Assembly: GCA_021397845.1 (NCBI GenBank)
Contig: CM038040.1
Coordinates: 44,845,088 to 44,909,087 of the forward strand
Source of the DNA: Areca catechu
Lineage: Eukaryota; Streptophyta; Magnoliopsida; Arecales; Arecaceae
Direction: 5' to 3'
Length of the DNA stretch: 64,000 bases
The position numbers and the translations under genes were made by a program. Position 1 is the first letter of the stretch. Every line of letters starts with the position of its first letter. The notes under the pieces were generated by a model that did not search any database, was not told the origin of the DNA, and saw only the letters and a list, made by a program, of their open reading frames with translations. Positions 11,910 through 22,684 of this stretch are shown here, in pieces.

Positions 11910-12650
11910 TTAATGCTGATCTCCAAGCTTCCATAGCTCCTCTTTTGAGCTTTCCTGGACTTTGTGAGTATATCTAAGCTCATATTTTCTACCTTGGAGC
12001 TCCAAAATTCCTGTGAACTCGATTTTATCCTTCAAATCTATCAGTCCCACACATACTTGAAAATTATCTTTAGAAAGAACTTTCATGAGTGTATCTGATT
12101 GGTTTGCCTTTGTATGGACCTTCACTAGCTCCACCTCACCTTCTTCCACCAGCTCTCTGATCTTGTGGTACCTCATGTCTATATGCTTTATATGTGCATG
12201 ATAGATTGAGTTCTGAGTCAACTACAGAGCACTCTAACTATCATTGTGTAGCACCACTATATTTTGCTCCATCCCCATTTTAGCAATTAACTTTCCTAGC
12301 CATAAGGCTTCCTTTATAGCCTCTATAATATATATATTTGGCTTCTGTGGTAGACAAGGCCATAATAGGATGAAGGGTTGATCTCCAGGAAACCAATCAA
12401 CCATACATGCTAAAAACATAATCTATAGTATACCTTCTTATATCTAGATCACATGTATAGTTAGCATTCACAAACTCTTTTAAAGGACCCGAACCTCCAT
12501 ATAACTTTCTAGAGTTCCTCACTTATCCTCCTTGCTACCTAAATACTAATCCATGCCCTCGAGTCCCCTATAAATATTTCAAAATCTACTTCAATGCCTT
12601 CTAGTACTCCTTTTCTAAGTTAGCCATGTACTTGCTAACCAAGTTCATTG
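11910..12650 (-). pseudogene. C1 RNase H / pol C-terminus
   Basis: The segment 12221-11910 contains KHIDMRYHKIRELVEEG, the conserved copia RNase H end, and finishes ELWKLGDQH just before the 3' LTR. A part at 12419-12234 includes IEAIKEALWLGKLI, the usual region before it. Many stops lie between the pieces. A second, more decayed copy of this end occurs at about 18130-18260. Confidence 0.8.
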
Positions 12651-12899
12651 CATGTGCTACATTTAGCCTACAGCATATCATTGTGTACATCACACTACCT
12701 ATGGCATTTACATAAGGAACTCGCTCTATGTACTCTCTCTTCATCTATTTGGGGGCTCCACTGCTTCAAGAGAGATATTGCTAGGCATTGGTGTCTCAAC
12801 AGGTTTGGCTTTCTCCATGTCAAACCTTTCTAAAACCTTCTATACATAAGCTCCTTGTAATAAATGGAGAATACATTTATTTTTATCCCTACAAATCTC

Positions 12900-13900
12900 C
12901 ATTCCAAGGATCTTTCTGGTAGGATCTAAATCTTTCATTTCAAACTTCCTTTAGCCCATTCATAGCATCAATACTCTTGCTAGTTATAAGCATGTCATCC
13001 GCATATACAAGTAGGTATAAAATCTTATATATATCCATGCCTTTCACATATACATAGATGCCATGATCATATTTGTGAAAACCAAGGATCAATATATAGA
13101 CATTAAATTTTCGATACCACCATCGGAAAGACTGCTTCAGATCATATAGTGATCTCTTAAGTCGACACACCTATTTTTGTCTAATCTGCATAAAACCCTC
13201 AAGCTGCTATATATAGATCTTCTCCTCTAGACTTCTATGTAAAAAAGTTATCTTCAAATCCATCTACTCCAATTCCATACCATGCTTCGGCACCAAAGAT
13301 AGAAGCACTCAAATTGAAGTATGGTGCACCATAAGATAGAATACTTCAGTATAGTCTATCCCTTCCCTCTATGAGTATTCCTTTAGTACTAGCTTTATCT
13401 GGAAACTCACTCTACCTTGCTCTAAAGATGACTCCTTTCTTGTAAATATCCATCTTGAGCCAATGGGCCTAGCATCTTTAAGGAAGATCCACTAGCTGCT
13501 ATGTCATTCTTTTCCAAGGATTCCATCTCCTCCATCATTGCTTGTATCTACAATTCATTATTAAAACTCTCCATAGCCTCAGCATAATTTATAGATCTCT
13601 ACTTATAGTGATGAGAGTATAAAAGATGGTCTCATCAAAATCATACCGAACTACTTATGGATGGTATGCTTGGCTTGTGCAATGCCACTCTAATTGGTAC
13701 ATTTCCAATACCTGTGTCTGTGGCTCCTGCACCTCCAACTGAATAGTTGGCTCACCCCGCTTGTCCTCTATCTATGTAAAATTATCCTACCTAACTCCAT
13801 CTCAATAGGAACACACTTGTAAGTGAAAGTAGATGGTATATCACTAGCCTGCAACTACTATAAACCATTGTCCAGTTTAGCCTTTATAATTCCTTATGAA
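12900..13900 (-). pseudogene. C1 reverse transcriptase
   Basis: The best piece is 13170-12940, with LKRSLYDLKQS and the catalytic box LLVYADDMLI. Copia RT normally has YVDD, so YADD is a substitution in the catalytic box and fits an inactive copy. Upstream sequence to about 13900 keeps scattered RT similarity between stops. No complete frame remains. Confidence 0.8.
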
Positions 13901-15058
13901 CTCTCCGATATTCCAAGATGCTCTTTTCATTTAAATAACACCACATCCCTATTGATCATTATCTTCAGAGATGTGAATCCTACAGTAGGTACCCCTTGAC
14001 TCCCGATGATATCCAATAAATGTCATCTTTTGAAATTTCGAATCCAACTTGCTTCTTTCAATTGCCTCCACATAAGCATAGGCCGGGCAAATCAAAACCT
14101 TGTGATGGCCAAGCTCCACCTTCTTCCCACTCCAGATCTCCTATAAAATGACTCCATTTAGCTTGTAATAAGGGAACCTATTGATAAGAAAACATGCAAA
14201 AGTTATTACATCACCCCAAAAGGACTTTAGAAGTGATGTTTGTAGCCTCATGCTCTTGACCTTCTCAATCAGTGTTCGGTTCATCCTTTCCATGATACCA
14301 TTCTACTAGAGAGTCATCCTTACTATATAATGGCATTTGATGCCATTCTTTTCATAGTAGCTTATGAACTCATGGATCGCATACTCTCCTCCTTTATCAG
14401 ACCTAAGGTACTTAACTGGTCTTCCTGTCTTTTTTGAAACTTTAGCTCTTCAAGCTTTGAACCATCCAAATACCTCTATTTTTTTTATCAAATAAATCTA
14501 GAGCTTCCTTGAGAAGTCATCACTAAATGTAACAAAGTACCTCGCCCCACCTATAGGAGAAATAGATACTAGTCCCTAAACATTCGAGTGCACCAGATCA
14601 AGTACACCTTCACTTTGCTTAGTACTACTGGCAAACTTTATTCTATGCTGTTTGTCAAAGATACAAGGCTCATATAAGTCATTTCTTTTCTTTTTCAGAG
14701 CTAGAATCATATCTCTCATACTCAGCTCCATGAGCCTCTTGTCAGTTATGTGACCCATTTAATAGTGCTACAACTGATACGCCAATTATTCCTCCCGTGC
14801 TGCTGCAAGTACTTCTACACCATCTATAACTACTGAGCCCTCCATGTAATAGATATTATTTTTTAATCTTCCTTCCCTCGTCACTACTAGTGCCCCCTTA
14901 GTAATTCTCAGACACCCGCTACCTGGCTGACTATGAAATCCATAGCCTTACTTCTCCAGGAACCCCAATAAAATTAAGTTCTTTTTTAATTCTGAAACAT
15001 GCTTCATATTAGTAAGTGTCCTGATAATGCCATCATATATTCTCACCCTAATTATGCC
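13900..15058 (-). pseudogene. C1 integrase, with pre-integrase region
   Basis: The piece 14758-14576 reads GHITDKRLMELS and PCIFDKQHRIKF, the GAG-pre-integrase/HHCC zinc module that precedes the copia integrase core. Sequence to about 13900 shows decayed core and a 'MNRTL'-like stretch (near 14280). At 15000-15050 the frame reads GIIRTLTNMKHVSELKKNL, the usual linker after the protease, where the solo LTR has inserted. Confidence 0.72.
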
Positions 15059-16207
15059 TGTTGCCGCCTAGATCATCTGGCCTGTAGCTCTAATATGGCC
15101 CGGATGGGTTGGCCTTTCTGAAAGTGTCGGGTCTTTTGTCCTTCTATCTTCATAGCCCTCGACTCCTGCTAAAAAGAGGAGACCCGGACCAGAGATCCCA
15201 GTGGGACACTCTGACGATCAAATCAATAAGACAACCAAGGAAAACAAATTCTTGGTGCGGGGGCTCTTGTGGCTACCGCATAGAGGAAAATAGGTAGAAA
15301 AGATCAAGAGAATCGGTGCCCCTGAAGTGCTAGGTCATTTCTTCCCTATTTCAGTCTGCTATCTTTTTTCATTGGTTTTCTTTTCTCTTGAGTCCACCCC
15401 TTTTGTCACGGAAGTCCTCCTCGACATTAAATAGGAGTTGATTCTCCTTGACCGAGCTTGGAGCTTTGGCTAGTTGTCCTTTTTTGGCATCCTTGTGTGA
15501 GGGATGCTAGCTTGTTAGATCTCCCCTTGGGCCGATTCTCGAGAGAAGGCCCTTTCTGCAAAAGGGGACATGGTCGGCGTGCTATAGAGCATGTTCACCT
15601 AGTAGAGCGATCCCTGTGAAGGGCACAAATGGTGCATTACAGGGTCTGGAACCTTGATCGAATACTTCTACTTTCAGGGGGTACAGATAGCATGCTACAG
15701 GGGCTAGAGTCCTGGCAGGGCACCCTTCTTGTGGGAGATGTAGACGGCATGCTACAGGGTCCTGGGTCCCCGATGAGGCATGCGCTTGGCAAAGGGTGCG
15801 GGCGGCATGCTGCGGGATCTGGACCTCCGCTGGTATATGTGCCATATGGAAGGTACGGATGGTGCACTACAAGTCCCACGGCTCTAACAGAGCACGCGCC
15901 TCTACGAAGGTCGTGGTTGGTCCGGTGGGGATGGTGATGTTGCACTCCTACATTGCAGCCCAGATCGCCTCCATCTTCTTCCTCCAGGGATGGTGTCTTA
16001 CTTCTCGCCATCTTGTGGCTGGGGGAGTGCCTCCGCATCTCTTTGGGGAGCTTGTCTGGACAGGAGCTTGATCTTGGCTAGGAGCTCACTTGGATGGAAG
16101 CTCGACCTTGGCTGGAGCTCATCTCGGACGGGATAAATGGTGCCCTCCACCATCTCATTGCCCAGCCATATCCGACGTGGGCACCGCATCAGTGGCTTGC
16201 CGCACTA
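15059..16207 (-). mobile_element. Solo LTR of a gypsy-type element inside C1, 1149 bp
   Basis: The left end begins tgttgccgcctagatcatc, resembling the ends of the T3 and T4 LTRs (50660 and 55948). The block 'gacactctgacgatcaa' matches 'ggcactccgatgatcaa' in T4. A 5-bp duplication ATGCC flanks it exactly (15054-15058 and 16208-16212). With the LTR and one ATGCC ignored, the C1 frame reads on through the expected GIG-I-IRVRI linker. Internal tandem repeats lie at about 15617-15906. No internal element sequence remains, so it is a solo LTR. Confidence 0.85.
15617..15906. repeat. Five tandem units of 57-59 bp in the solo LTR
   Basis: Each unit carries a 'ggcatgctacagggtc'-like core. Spurious overlapping frames open across it on both strands. 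Confidence 0.8.
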
Positions 16208-16212
16208 ATGCC

Positions 16213-17170
16213 AATTCCAGCCACTTTATAAGGATAATCATCTCTAAGGTTGATAATGCCTCTATTTGATTTGACATATGTGTCAAACTATTTCCGATGC
16301 AAGGTATAATAATAGAAATATCCCGAATCAAGTATCCATTCAATAATCTAAAATGTGGATCTATTTGACACTACCAGTAGGTTATCTCCATTATCCTCAA
16401 ATATATTAGCATAATTGATGCTGGCCTTTCCCTTCTTTGACTTTAAAAGGAGACAATTCCTCTTCAAGTGTCAAGTTTGATGATACTTGAAATATTTCTA
16501 ACCTTGTTTTTGATCCTAAGACTTTGATCTATCCTTGAATTTATGCCTACCTTTCTCCTTTAGTCTCTCTTGCTTCTCATTCATAGCAAGCACCTCCAAA
16601 TTTGGATTTTCCTTACATATTTTCTCTCTCTACGCATTTGACCTAAGCATACGTATCACTACTTTATAGTTGAATCTTTTTTTCATATACCAGGATAGTA
16701 ATTAGACCATCATATGAACCTGGGACAGCAAAACAGCTTGATCCTCCTCATCCATCTTCACATCCAGATTCATTATAACCTCCGAGCAAACCTGGTTGAA
16801 CCTTTGAATGTGGGCAATGAAGTCTCCATCCTTGGGCATCCTCAAACTTTACAGCTATTTTTTCAACCATGGTTTATTAGTCATTTTCTTTCCTGTATAG
16901 ATATTTTCCAATCTCAATCAGAGTCCTTTTGCAGTAGTCTCTGTACAAATCTATGGTAACACCTAGTTAGCCAAGTCTATCCATATGGTGCTGAAAGCAA
17001 TCTTTTCTAACTCTTTCCAATCCTTAATACCAATCTTTTTTGGTCTCTCTCTAATCAAGATCTTGTAGATCCTTTATTGAACCAATAAATCTTTCATCCA
17101 TTGCTGCCACATGGTCAAGTTTCCTTTTCTATCATACTTCTCAAAATTTATCTTGAATGTGCTTCATGCC
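16213..17170 (-). pseudogene. C1 gag and protease traces
   Basis: At about 17150-17050 the minus strand reads FEKYDRKGNLTMWQQWMKDL, the start of copia Gag (UBN2-type). A decayed zinc-knuckle region lies near 16510-16440 and a protease-like ILDSG at about 16320. Stops break every frame. Confidence 0.7.
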
Positions 17171-17429
17171 ATTACAAAAAAATCAAGCAAACCCAATTCT
17201 AAAAATTGACCTTCTATATTCCAAACACCAAAAAATGCCTCAATAGGAGATCAAAACTTAATCTTGATCCTCTTTCCAACCTTCCCTTTAACACTTTTTT
17301 ATATAGAAAACACTCTACCTAACTATGAAAATTACCACAAAGAAGAAACTAGGAAAAAAATCTTGAGGCAAACTTGATGCTACAAAATTTCTAAGGCTGA
17401 TGTCTTCTTTCTTTTCTCCATGCAAAATC

Positions 17430-17447
17430 TCTGATTTGATACTAAAT
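17430..17447 (-). promoter_or_regulatory. C1 primer-binding site, initiator Met-tRNA type
   Basis: Just inside the 5' LTR the minus strand reads TTAGTATCAGAGAT, a decayed form of the common plant copia site TGGTATCAGAGC. Confidence 0.65.
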
Positions 17448-18115
17448 TGTAAGGAACAATTGATTGTGCATGGGAATCTAGGATTAATTAGAAACCAGGA
17501 AGAACTAATGTAGGAACTTTGATCAAGACATAATCTACGTTAGAAGAAAACCTAGCATTCATGAGAAGAGAAGAAAAGAGAGGAAGAGATGCATGCATTT
17601 CTTTTGAAATAAAGGGTTTTTTTCTGATTCTATTATGTTCTTTGACCTAATTTGTATTGTATATATACCTACACAAACTTAGATCAAGCTCGACCTCAAC
17701 AAAACTCTCAAAATGCTAATCTAACATGATCCCCCAAGTCTATGTACACCCATGCATATCTTATTATACAGTCATTCCTTGGACTCAATCCCTAGCCCAA
17801 ATACAATGATTAGCACTCTTGAAATGTATAGACCAAAGCTTTAAAATTCTAGGATCAAGTTTGATTCAAAAGATCAATAAAAAAAGTTATCCATGAAAAA
17901 CTTCTCATAAATAGTCGACATGATTGCTACATATCCCCTTAGTAGTCAACTATCATGTCGATTATTTATGACAAAGCTTATTTTTGAATAATCAGCATGA
18001 TAGCCGATTATTTGATGATACGACACGGTACATGAATAGAATAGTAATATGATACCTGACTATTTGGTACATAGTTAATTACTAAGTCGATTAGTTTTAT
18101 CTTAATATTGAATTA
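17448..18115 (-). repeat. C1 5' LTR
   Basis: It is homologous to 11200-11890. The minus-strand end TTGTTCCTTACA lies directly before the primer site. The right boundary is approximate because the adjoining sequence is a second copy of the C1 pol 3' end. Confidence 0.78.
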
Positions 18116-18260
18116 TCCTCTTTTGATCTTAATTTTATTGAATTCTCTTTTTTCTTTTTTTTTTTGTTGGTCCTGACTTTTCTTGGTACTGACCTCCAGA
18201 CTTTCGTAATATCTTTTCTTTTTTTTTTTGATTTTATGGTATCACATCCAAACTCATAAT
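18116..18260 (-). pseudogene. Second copy of the C1 pol 3' end, outside the 5' LTR
   Basis: Allowing for long T/A runs, the sequence aligns with 11890-12000, which encodes the ELWKLGDQH terminus and polypurine tract. Shared blocks are 'ttgaattctc', 'ctgacttttcttggtactga' against 'ctggctcttcttaatgctga', and 'aaactcata' against 'taagctcata'. It is the 3' end of another element copy joined through a shared LTR. Confidence 0.6.
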
Positions 18261-18437
18261 TTTATTGTAGAAAAGTATAAATGATGTCCATCATGCAATG
18301 ATTCAAATAAAAATTTTTGGTTGATAGTAATTACTGTTAACTTGCTGGTATATCACACAAATTATATTCGGGCATCAGATGAGACAAAAGCATGGATAGT
18401 AGTTGTTTTTTTCGTTCTCAAAATTTATAATATTTTG

Positions 18438-18535
18438 AAGGAAAAAAAAAAAAAAAAAGAAGAAGAAGAAGAAGAGAAGAAGAAGATGAGGGAGGGTGGA
18501 GGAGGAGGAGGAGAAGAAGAAAGAGGGAGGGAGGG
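18438..18535. repeat. A-run, (AAG)n and (GGA)n low-complexity tract
   Basis: About 18 A residues run into AAG repeats and then GGA/GAG-rich sequence. The Lys/Glu-rich frame through it is an artefact. Confidence 0.95.
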
Positions 18536-18997
18536 CAATAATCCAGGTCCTAACAACAGCATGGTAAAGATTTTAAGTAAACAGAAAAAGGTGTACTTTC
18601 TGATCATCTTAGACACAACAAAAAGGGATAAGAAAGGTGGTGGGCAATCCCCTCAGCTGTACTAGGCCTCAACTTTACTTCCTTCCCCACCTACTACATG
18701 CCCCAAGTTACAAGTACCCATCAGGCGTGACACTCTAAAGTGGAGTACTATATTATACTGCTCCCATCCATCCAACCTTTAAAAAACCCATTTTCTCCCT
18801 CCACCCTCCTTTCTAGTGTCAGCTTCACTCCCTTTGTTGATGGACAAAAAAACAGAAAAAGGCCTCCAAACTCTCTCTATGGAGCAAAAATCTCCCCGGT
18901 CACTCACTCTCCTCTCCCTCTTGTTTCCTCCTCCAATGCTGCTAGGTAGCAACATTTTCTCAACAACCATTTGCATGTATTGGACCACCTCCCCAAC

Positions 18998-20002
18998 TTA
19001 CTTCCGGTGAGCCGTAAACGTCTGGTACGTGACCGTCCCGGCCCCCGGAAAATCCTCGGCCGCCCGGTGCCTGCAGCTCAGCCCGAGCGGCTCCAACGCA
19101 TTCGCCACCGCCGACCACACTCCACCCTCGTCACCGCCGCCGGCCGTGCAGACCGATACCGACACCACACCTGGCCGGAAAATGTGCACCACCTTCCTTA
19201 AACAATCCATCGTCTCCCCTCCACCGACGCATTCGAAGCTGGCGTAGCTGTGGCCGTCCTCCGGCGTGACGTGGATCGTCGAGTAGCGGTCGCGGTCGAG
19301 GCCATTCATCGAGTAACCGCATGGGTCGAAGGCGAAGCCGCAGACGAGAGCCCGCGGGTTGATGCCACCGATCCCGGTTAACTCAGTCATCTCCGACCCC
19401 GCTTCGTCGCCGGAGCGGTCGTCGCCCTTCCGACGGTAAAACCGCCGTGCCAGCGAGCGGTCCAAGTCCGTCATGCACACTTCTATCGTGCAACCGCTCG
19501 GTGGCAGCACCGAAAACTCGTTGTCGGCAGCGGAGTACACGTGCCAAGAATGCGGCGAAGTGGCGGAAGGCATCACCGAGGCTTTTCTGAAGCGGAGGGT
19601 GGCGTGGAGGCAAGCGTCGAGGAAGCGGACCTCGTCGGAGAAGCTGGTGTGTGGGAATGGCTGGGCGGCGGGGAAGATGAAGCTGCCGCGGGAGTAGCGG
19701 CAGGAGCGGAGGCGGAGGCCGAGGTCGGCGGCTTGGCGAAGGAGGGAAGGGATGGACCGGAGGATCTGTGTGCTGCCGCAGGTCTTGAGGATGATCTTGT
19801 CGGGGTAGAGGAAAAGGCTGGACTCAGATAACACGTAGGCATCGAACGAACGATTACCGGCGGCGGAGACGATGCTGCACTGCACGGCGTCGAGCACTTG
19901 CCGGAGATCATCGATCGATAGGTAGCGGAGGCCGAGGGGGTTGTCGCCAGAGAAGTGAAGCTCTAGGCGCTTCTCAAAGCCCTCGAAGCCGGAGACAGCC
20001 AT
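18998..20002 (-). CDS. SAMDC: S-adenosylmethionine decarboxylase proenzyme (AdoMetDC)
   Basis: Makes decarboxylated S-adenosylmethionine, the aminopropyl donor for spermidine and spermine synthesis in the cytosol. The 334-residue frame is uninterrupted and intronless. FEGFEKRLEL (residues 6-15) carries the active-site Glu pair (7, 10). YVLSESSLF (57-65) is the autocleavage site: the cut between Glu60 and Ser61 would make the pyruvoyl cofactor from Ser61. Cys75 lies in KTCGST. GYSMNG (229-234, Ser231) and TIHVTPEDGHSYASFE (242-257, His244, Glu248) complete the processing and catalytic set and the plant PEST-like motif. All expected residues are present, so it looks functional. At 334 residues it is shorter at the C-terminus than many plant enzymes, which usually run to about 350-390. 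A GTAAGT overlaps the stop region, so a spliced longer tail cannot be excluded. Confidence 0.97.
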   Translation of the reverse strand: MAVSGFEGFEKRLELHFSGDNPLGLRYLSIDDLRQVLDAVQCSIVSAAGNRSFDAYVLSESSLFLYPDKIILKTCGSTQILRSIPSLLRQAADLGLRLRSCRYSRGSFIFPAAQPFPHTSFSDEVRFLDACLHATLRFRKASVMPSATSPHSWHVYSAADNEFSVLPPSGCTIEVCMTDLDRSLARRFYRRKGDDRSGDEAGSEMTELTGIGGINPRALVCGFAFDPCGYSMNGLDRDRYSTIHVTPEDGHSYASFECVGGGETMDCLRKVVHIFRPGVVSVSVCTAGGGDEGGVWSAVANALEPLGLSCRHRAAEDFPGAGTVTYQTFTAHRK

Positions 20003-20154
20003 GTTGAGCTAGTAGGAAGTGGTAGGAATAGACAAGGAATAGTGGGAATATAGTTCGAATAAAATGGGAATAGTGGGAATAGTGGAAAGACTAGAGGGAC
20101 ACGAAGGTGAGATACGTGGGAGAAGGGGAACGGGAAGGGAGGGAGAATTTATAG
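20003..20154 (-). promoter_or_regulatory. AdoMetDC core promoter and short leader without upstream ATG
   Basis: CTATAAATT on the minus strand (20154-20146) is a good TATA box about 145 bases before the ATG, predicting a leader of roughly 110-120 nt. The leader is pyrimidine-rich (TTCCCACTATTCC-type repeats). No ATG occurs on the minus strand between the TATA box and the start codon; the nearest is at about 20197. The conserved upstream ORF of most plant AdoMetDC mRNAs is therefore not in this stretch. CCTACTAG just before the ATG could be a 3' splice site, so a more distant leader exon remains possible. Confidence 0.5.
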
Positions 20155-22684
20155 AACGTACGGGAGATGGAGGTGGGAGGAGGTGGGGAGGGAAGGGCAT
20201 GCGCGTGAGGCAACCAAGAATAATGATTGCGAGCATAATGAGGAGAGGTAGAGATTATATTGGTGGAGATCTTCATGAGAGGGAGCCAGCGAACGGAAAC
20301 AGGAGTTCAGCCCACGCGCAGGCTCTAGTGGAGGAAGCTCATATCCAAATCCAGATGCTTTATATGTCATGTATGTACTTTTCATCCAATATGGTGGAGG
20401 AGTGTATATAAAAGAGAGATTGGGGTGTTCTATTGGTCGACTAGTTCTTTATTATGAGCACAGGGTGGAGGTTGGCAGGTCTTGCTAATTGGATCCAGTT
20501 AAACCACCATTCCTTTATCTACTGTTGGATATCGGAATATACAGAAAGGCTATCCATCAAAAGCCCTGTAGTAATTGCTTGAGCTGTTACACGGTACAAG
20601 CACTCATGGACAAAAGCCTCATGTAGTGAAATGTACAAAAAGGCTGTTGGACTCTAATTATAACTTCTTCTTTTTTTTAACCTTTGCTTCTATCTACACG
20701 GTCACCTTTGCTCTCTGCTTTTAACCTATGGGTTGGAATTTTATCATTCCCTGCCATGTTTACCCTCATGAAGGCAGAAAAGGGAATGATTTTTACTGCT
20801 GTCACCAGCCAAAATCCGTGAAAAAAAAAAAAAAAAGAAAAAAAAAAGAAGAAAGCATCGAAGAGCGGACGCGGCAGTTGCCTCTAGTGGGAATGCGCGC
20901 GTCCGTAGGGATCAATCATGTGTTGCACGGACTGGTGTCGTCTGATCCCCTGATCAACCTTTTGGTGACCAATCTGAAGACCCAGATCTACATGGAATCT
21001 ATTTGATGGATCTGATTGAAGCTATCGGATGGAGTTTGTGGCGATCCAATGGCGAGATTTTACCATGTCACTGTGTGAGTCTTCCACAGTGGAGTGAAGA
21101 GATATCTAGAAAGCGGTGCCTGCATCGCGAGGAGGAGTACGCCAGCTTTTCTATGAGTACTGGTGCTTTCTTTTCACCTGACGAGTGAAAGCAATCAAAA
21201 TGAGGCTTGGCCCAGGCTTGCCCTGGTTACCGCACGCCAGGCACCAGGCGCTGCCGTGGAAATATCACGGAATCAAAGTTTTTTTGGGCTGGACTTGGAC
21301 AATGGCGAAATTTTTTTTAAAAAAAATATTTTATTTTAATATTTATTTATCAAACTATCTCTATTTAAACTATATTTACATATCTATTTTATTTTTGATC
21401 ACTTGACAGGGCAATGAAACTCCTGGTAGGGGCTGAGAAATACATAGGGAACTCTCAGGCTGGTCATGTGAGTTCCCTTGAAGTCGCTGGCCCGTCTTGT
21501 GATGTCAAAGAGAACTCGCAAGCCCAGCGACGAGTTCATTACAAATATTTAATTAAAATTTTAAAAAATTAAAAATAAAAAAAATATAAAAAAAAATATA
21601 TATTTGAAGAGAAGTACAGGTTGAGCCGTGAGTTTCGTTGAGGTATTTTAATTAAAAAAATTAAAAATTAAAAAATTAAAAAATATTTAAAAATTAATTA
21701 AAAATTTAAAATATTTATAATTACAGGATATTTTATAATAACGTGATATATTATAATGAATATATCACAATAATTATTTTATATTAAATATATATATATA
21801 TACTAATATGTTATATTATATTATATTTTAAAATATATCTTATAATAACATGATATGTCATAATAAATTTATTATAATAATTATTTTGCATAAAATATAA
21901 TTAATATATTAATATATTATACTATTTTATAATATAATATATTTTAAATAAATAAATAAATAAATATTATATTATATTATATTATCTCATTTTTTTTCTA
22001 CTTTAGAGGCATCGATATGCGGTTCCCCCCACCCCCTTCGGTCCCTTTTATTTTTTTCTTTCTTTCCATCGCTCCCTTTCCCTTACTTTCTCTAGCTTTC
22101 TTCCTCTCTCACGCATTTTAATAATTTATTTATTTAATATTTTATTTAATTAATAAAATAAAATAAAATATATTATTAATAATTAATATTTTTATTTTTA
22201 TCGTTATGTATTTAAACAATGTCAAATGTTAATTTTCAAACCTCATCGACCATAATCTATACCGTAGTGTAGCCAGTATATTATTATAACATATTATAAT
22301 ATTATATAATAGTATTTAATTATTTTATCATAATAATAGAATATGTTATAATAAGATGATATATTGTTAATAACATGTATTATATTAGGAGAATATCATA
22401 TTATTATATGATAATAAATATTATATTATATAAAAAGCAGCTAAACATTATTAGATTTGGAGTAAGCCTCATCTAATAAAGGACATACTCACATATAAAA
22501 ATAAAATGTTTTGTAATTTACTATATTTAATTTTAAGAGTATATTTTAAATTTCAATAATCTAATTGAAAGTAAATTCAGTGAGTATAAAATATTAAAAT
22601 AAAAAATAAAATTTATTACATACATGAACTTAAAAGTACATCAATACGTAAATGTAATATATAAATAAATCCTAAAGGTATATC
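20155..22684. other. No gene seen; AT-rich intergenic DNA
   Basis: It contains an A-rich tract at about 20820-20855 and long AT-rich stretches (21300-22650) with TA and TAA microsatellites. A GC-richer insert at 21410-21540 has inverted repeats of the type gggaactc/gagttccc. No protein family was recognised. Confidence 0.65.

Larger units (their letters stand above)
11200..18260 (-). mobile_element. C1: decayed Ty1/copia element with solo LTR insertion and tandem remnant
   Basis: Minus-strand order is 5' LTR (about 18115-17448), Met-type primer site, gag, protease trace, integrase, RT and RNase H, then 3' LTR (about 11890-11200). Integrase before RT defines Ty1/copia. The protein segments resemble Tork/Retrofit-type copia. 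The coding sequence is dense with stops, so this is an old copy. A gypsy-type solo LTR interrupts it at 15059-16207. A second copy of the pol 3' end lies right of the 5' LTR (about 18130-18260). Confidence 0.85.

Noticed and set aside
18321..18665. 114-codon frame with Lys/Glu run
   Set aside because: Driven by (AAG)n and GGA-rich low complexity sequence.
20091..20276. Small minus-strand ORF upstream of AdoMetDC as the regulatory upstream ORF
   Set aside because: It overlaps the TATA box and does not look like the conserved peptide, so it is unlikely to be in the mRNA leader.
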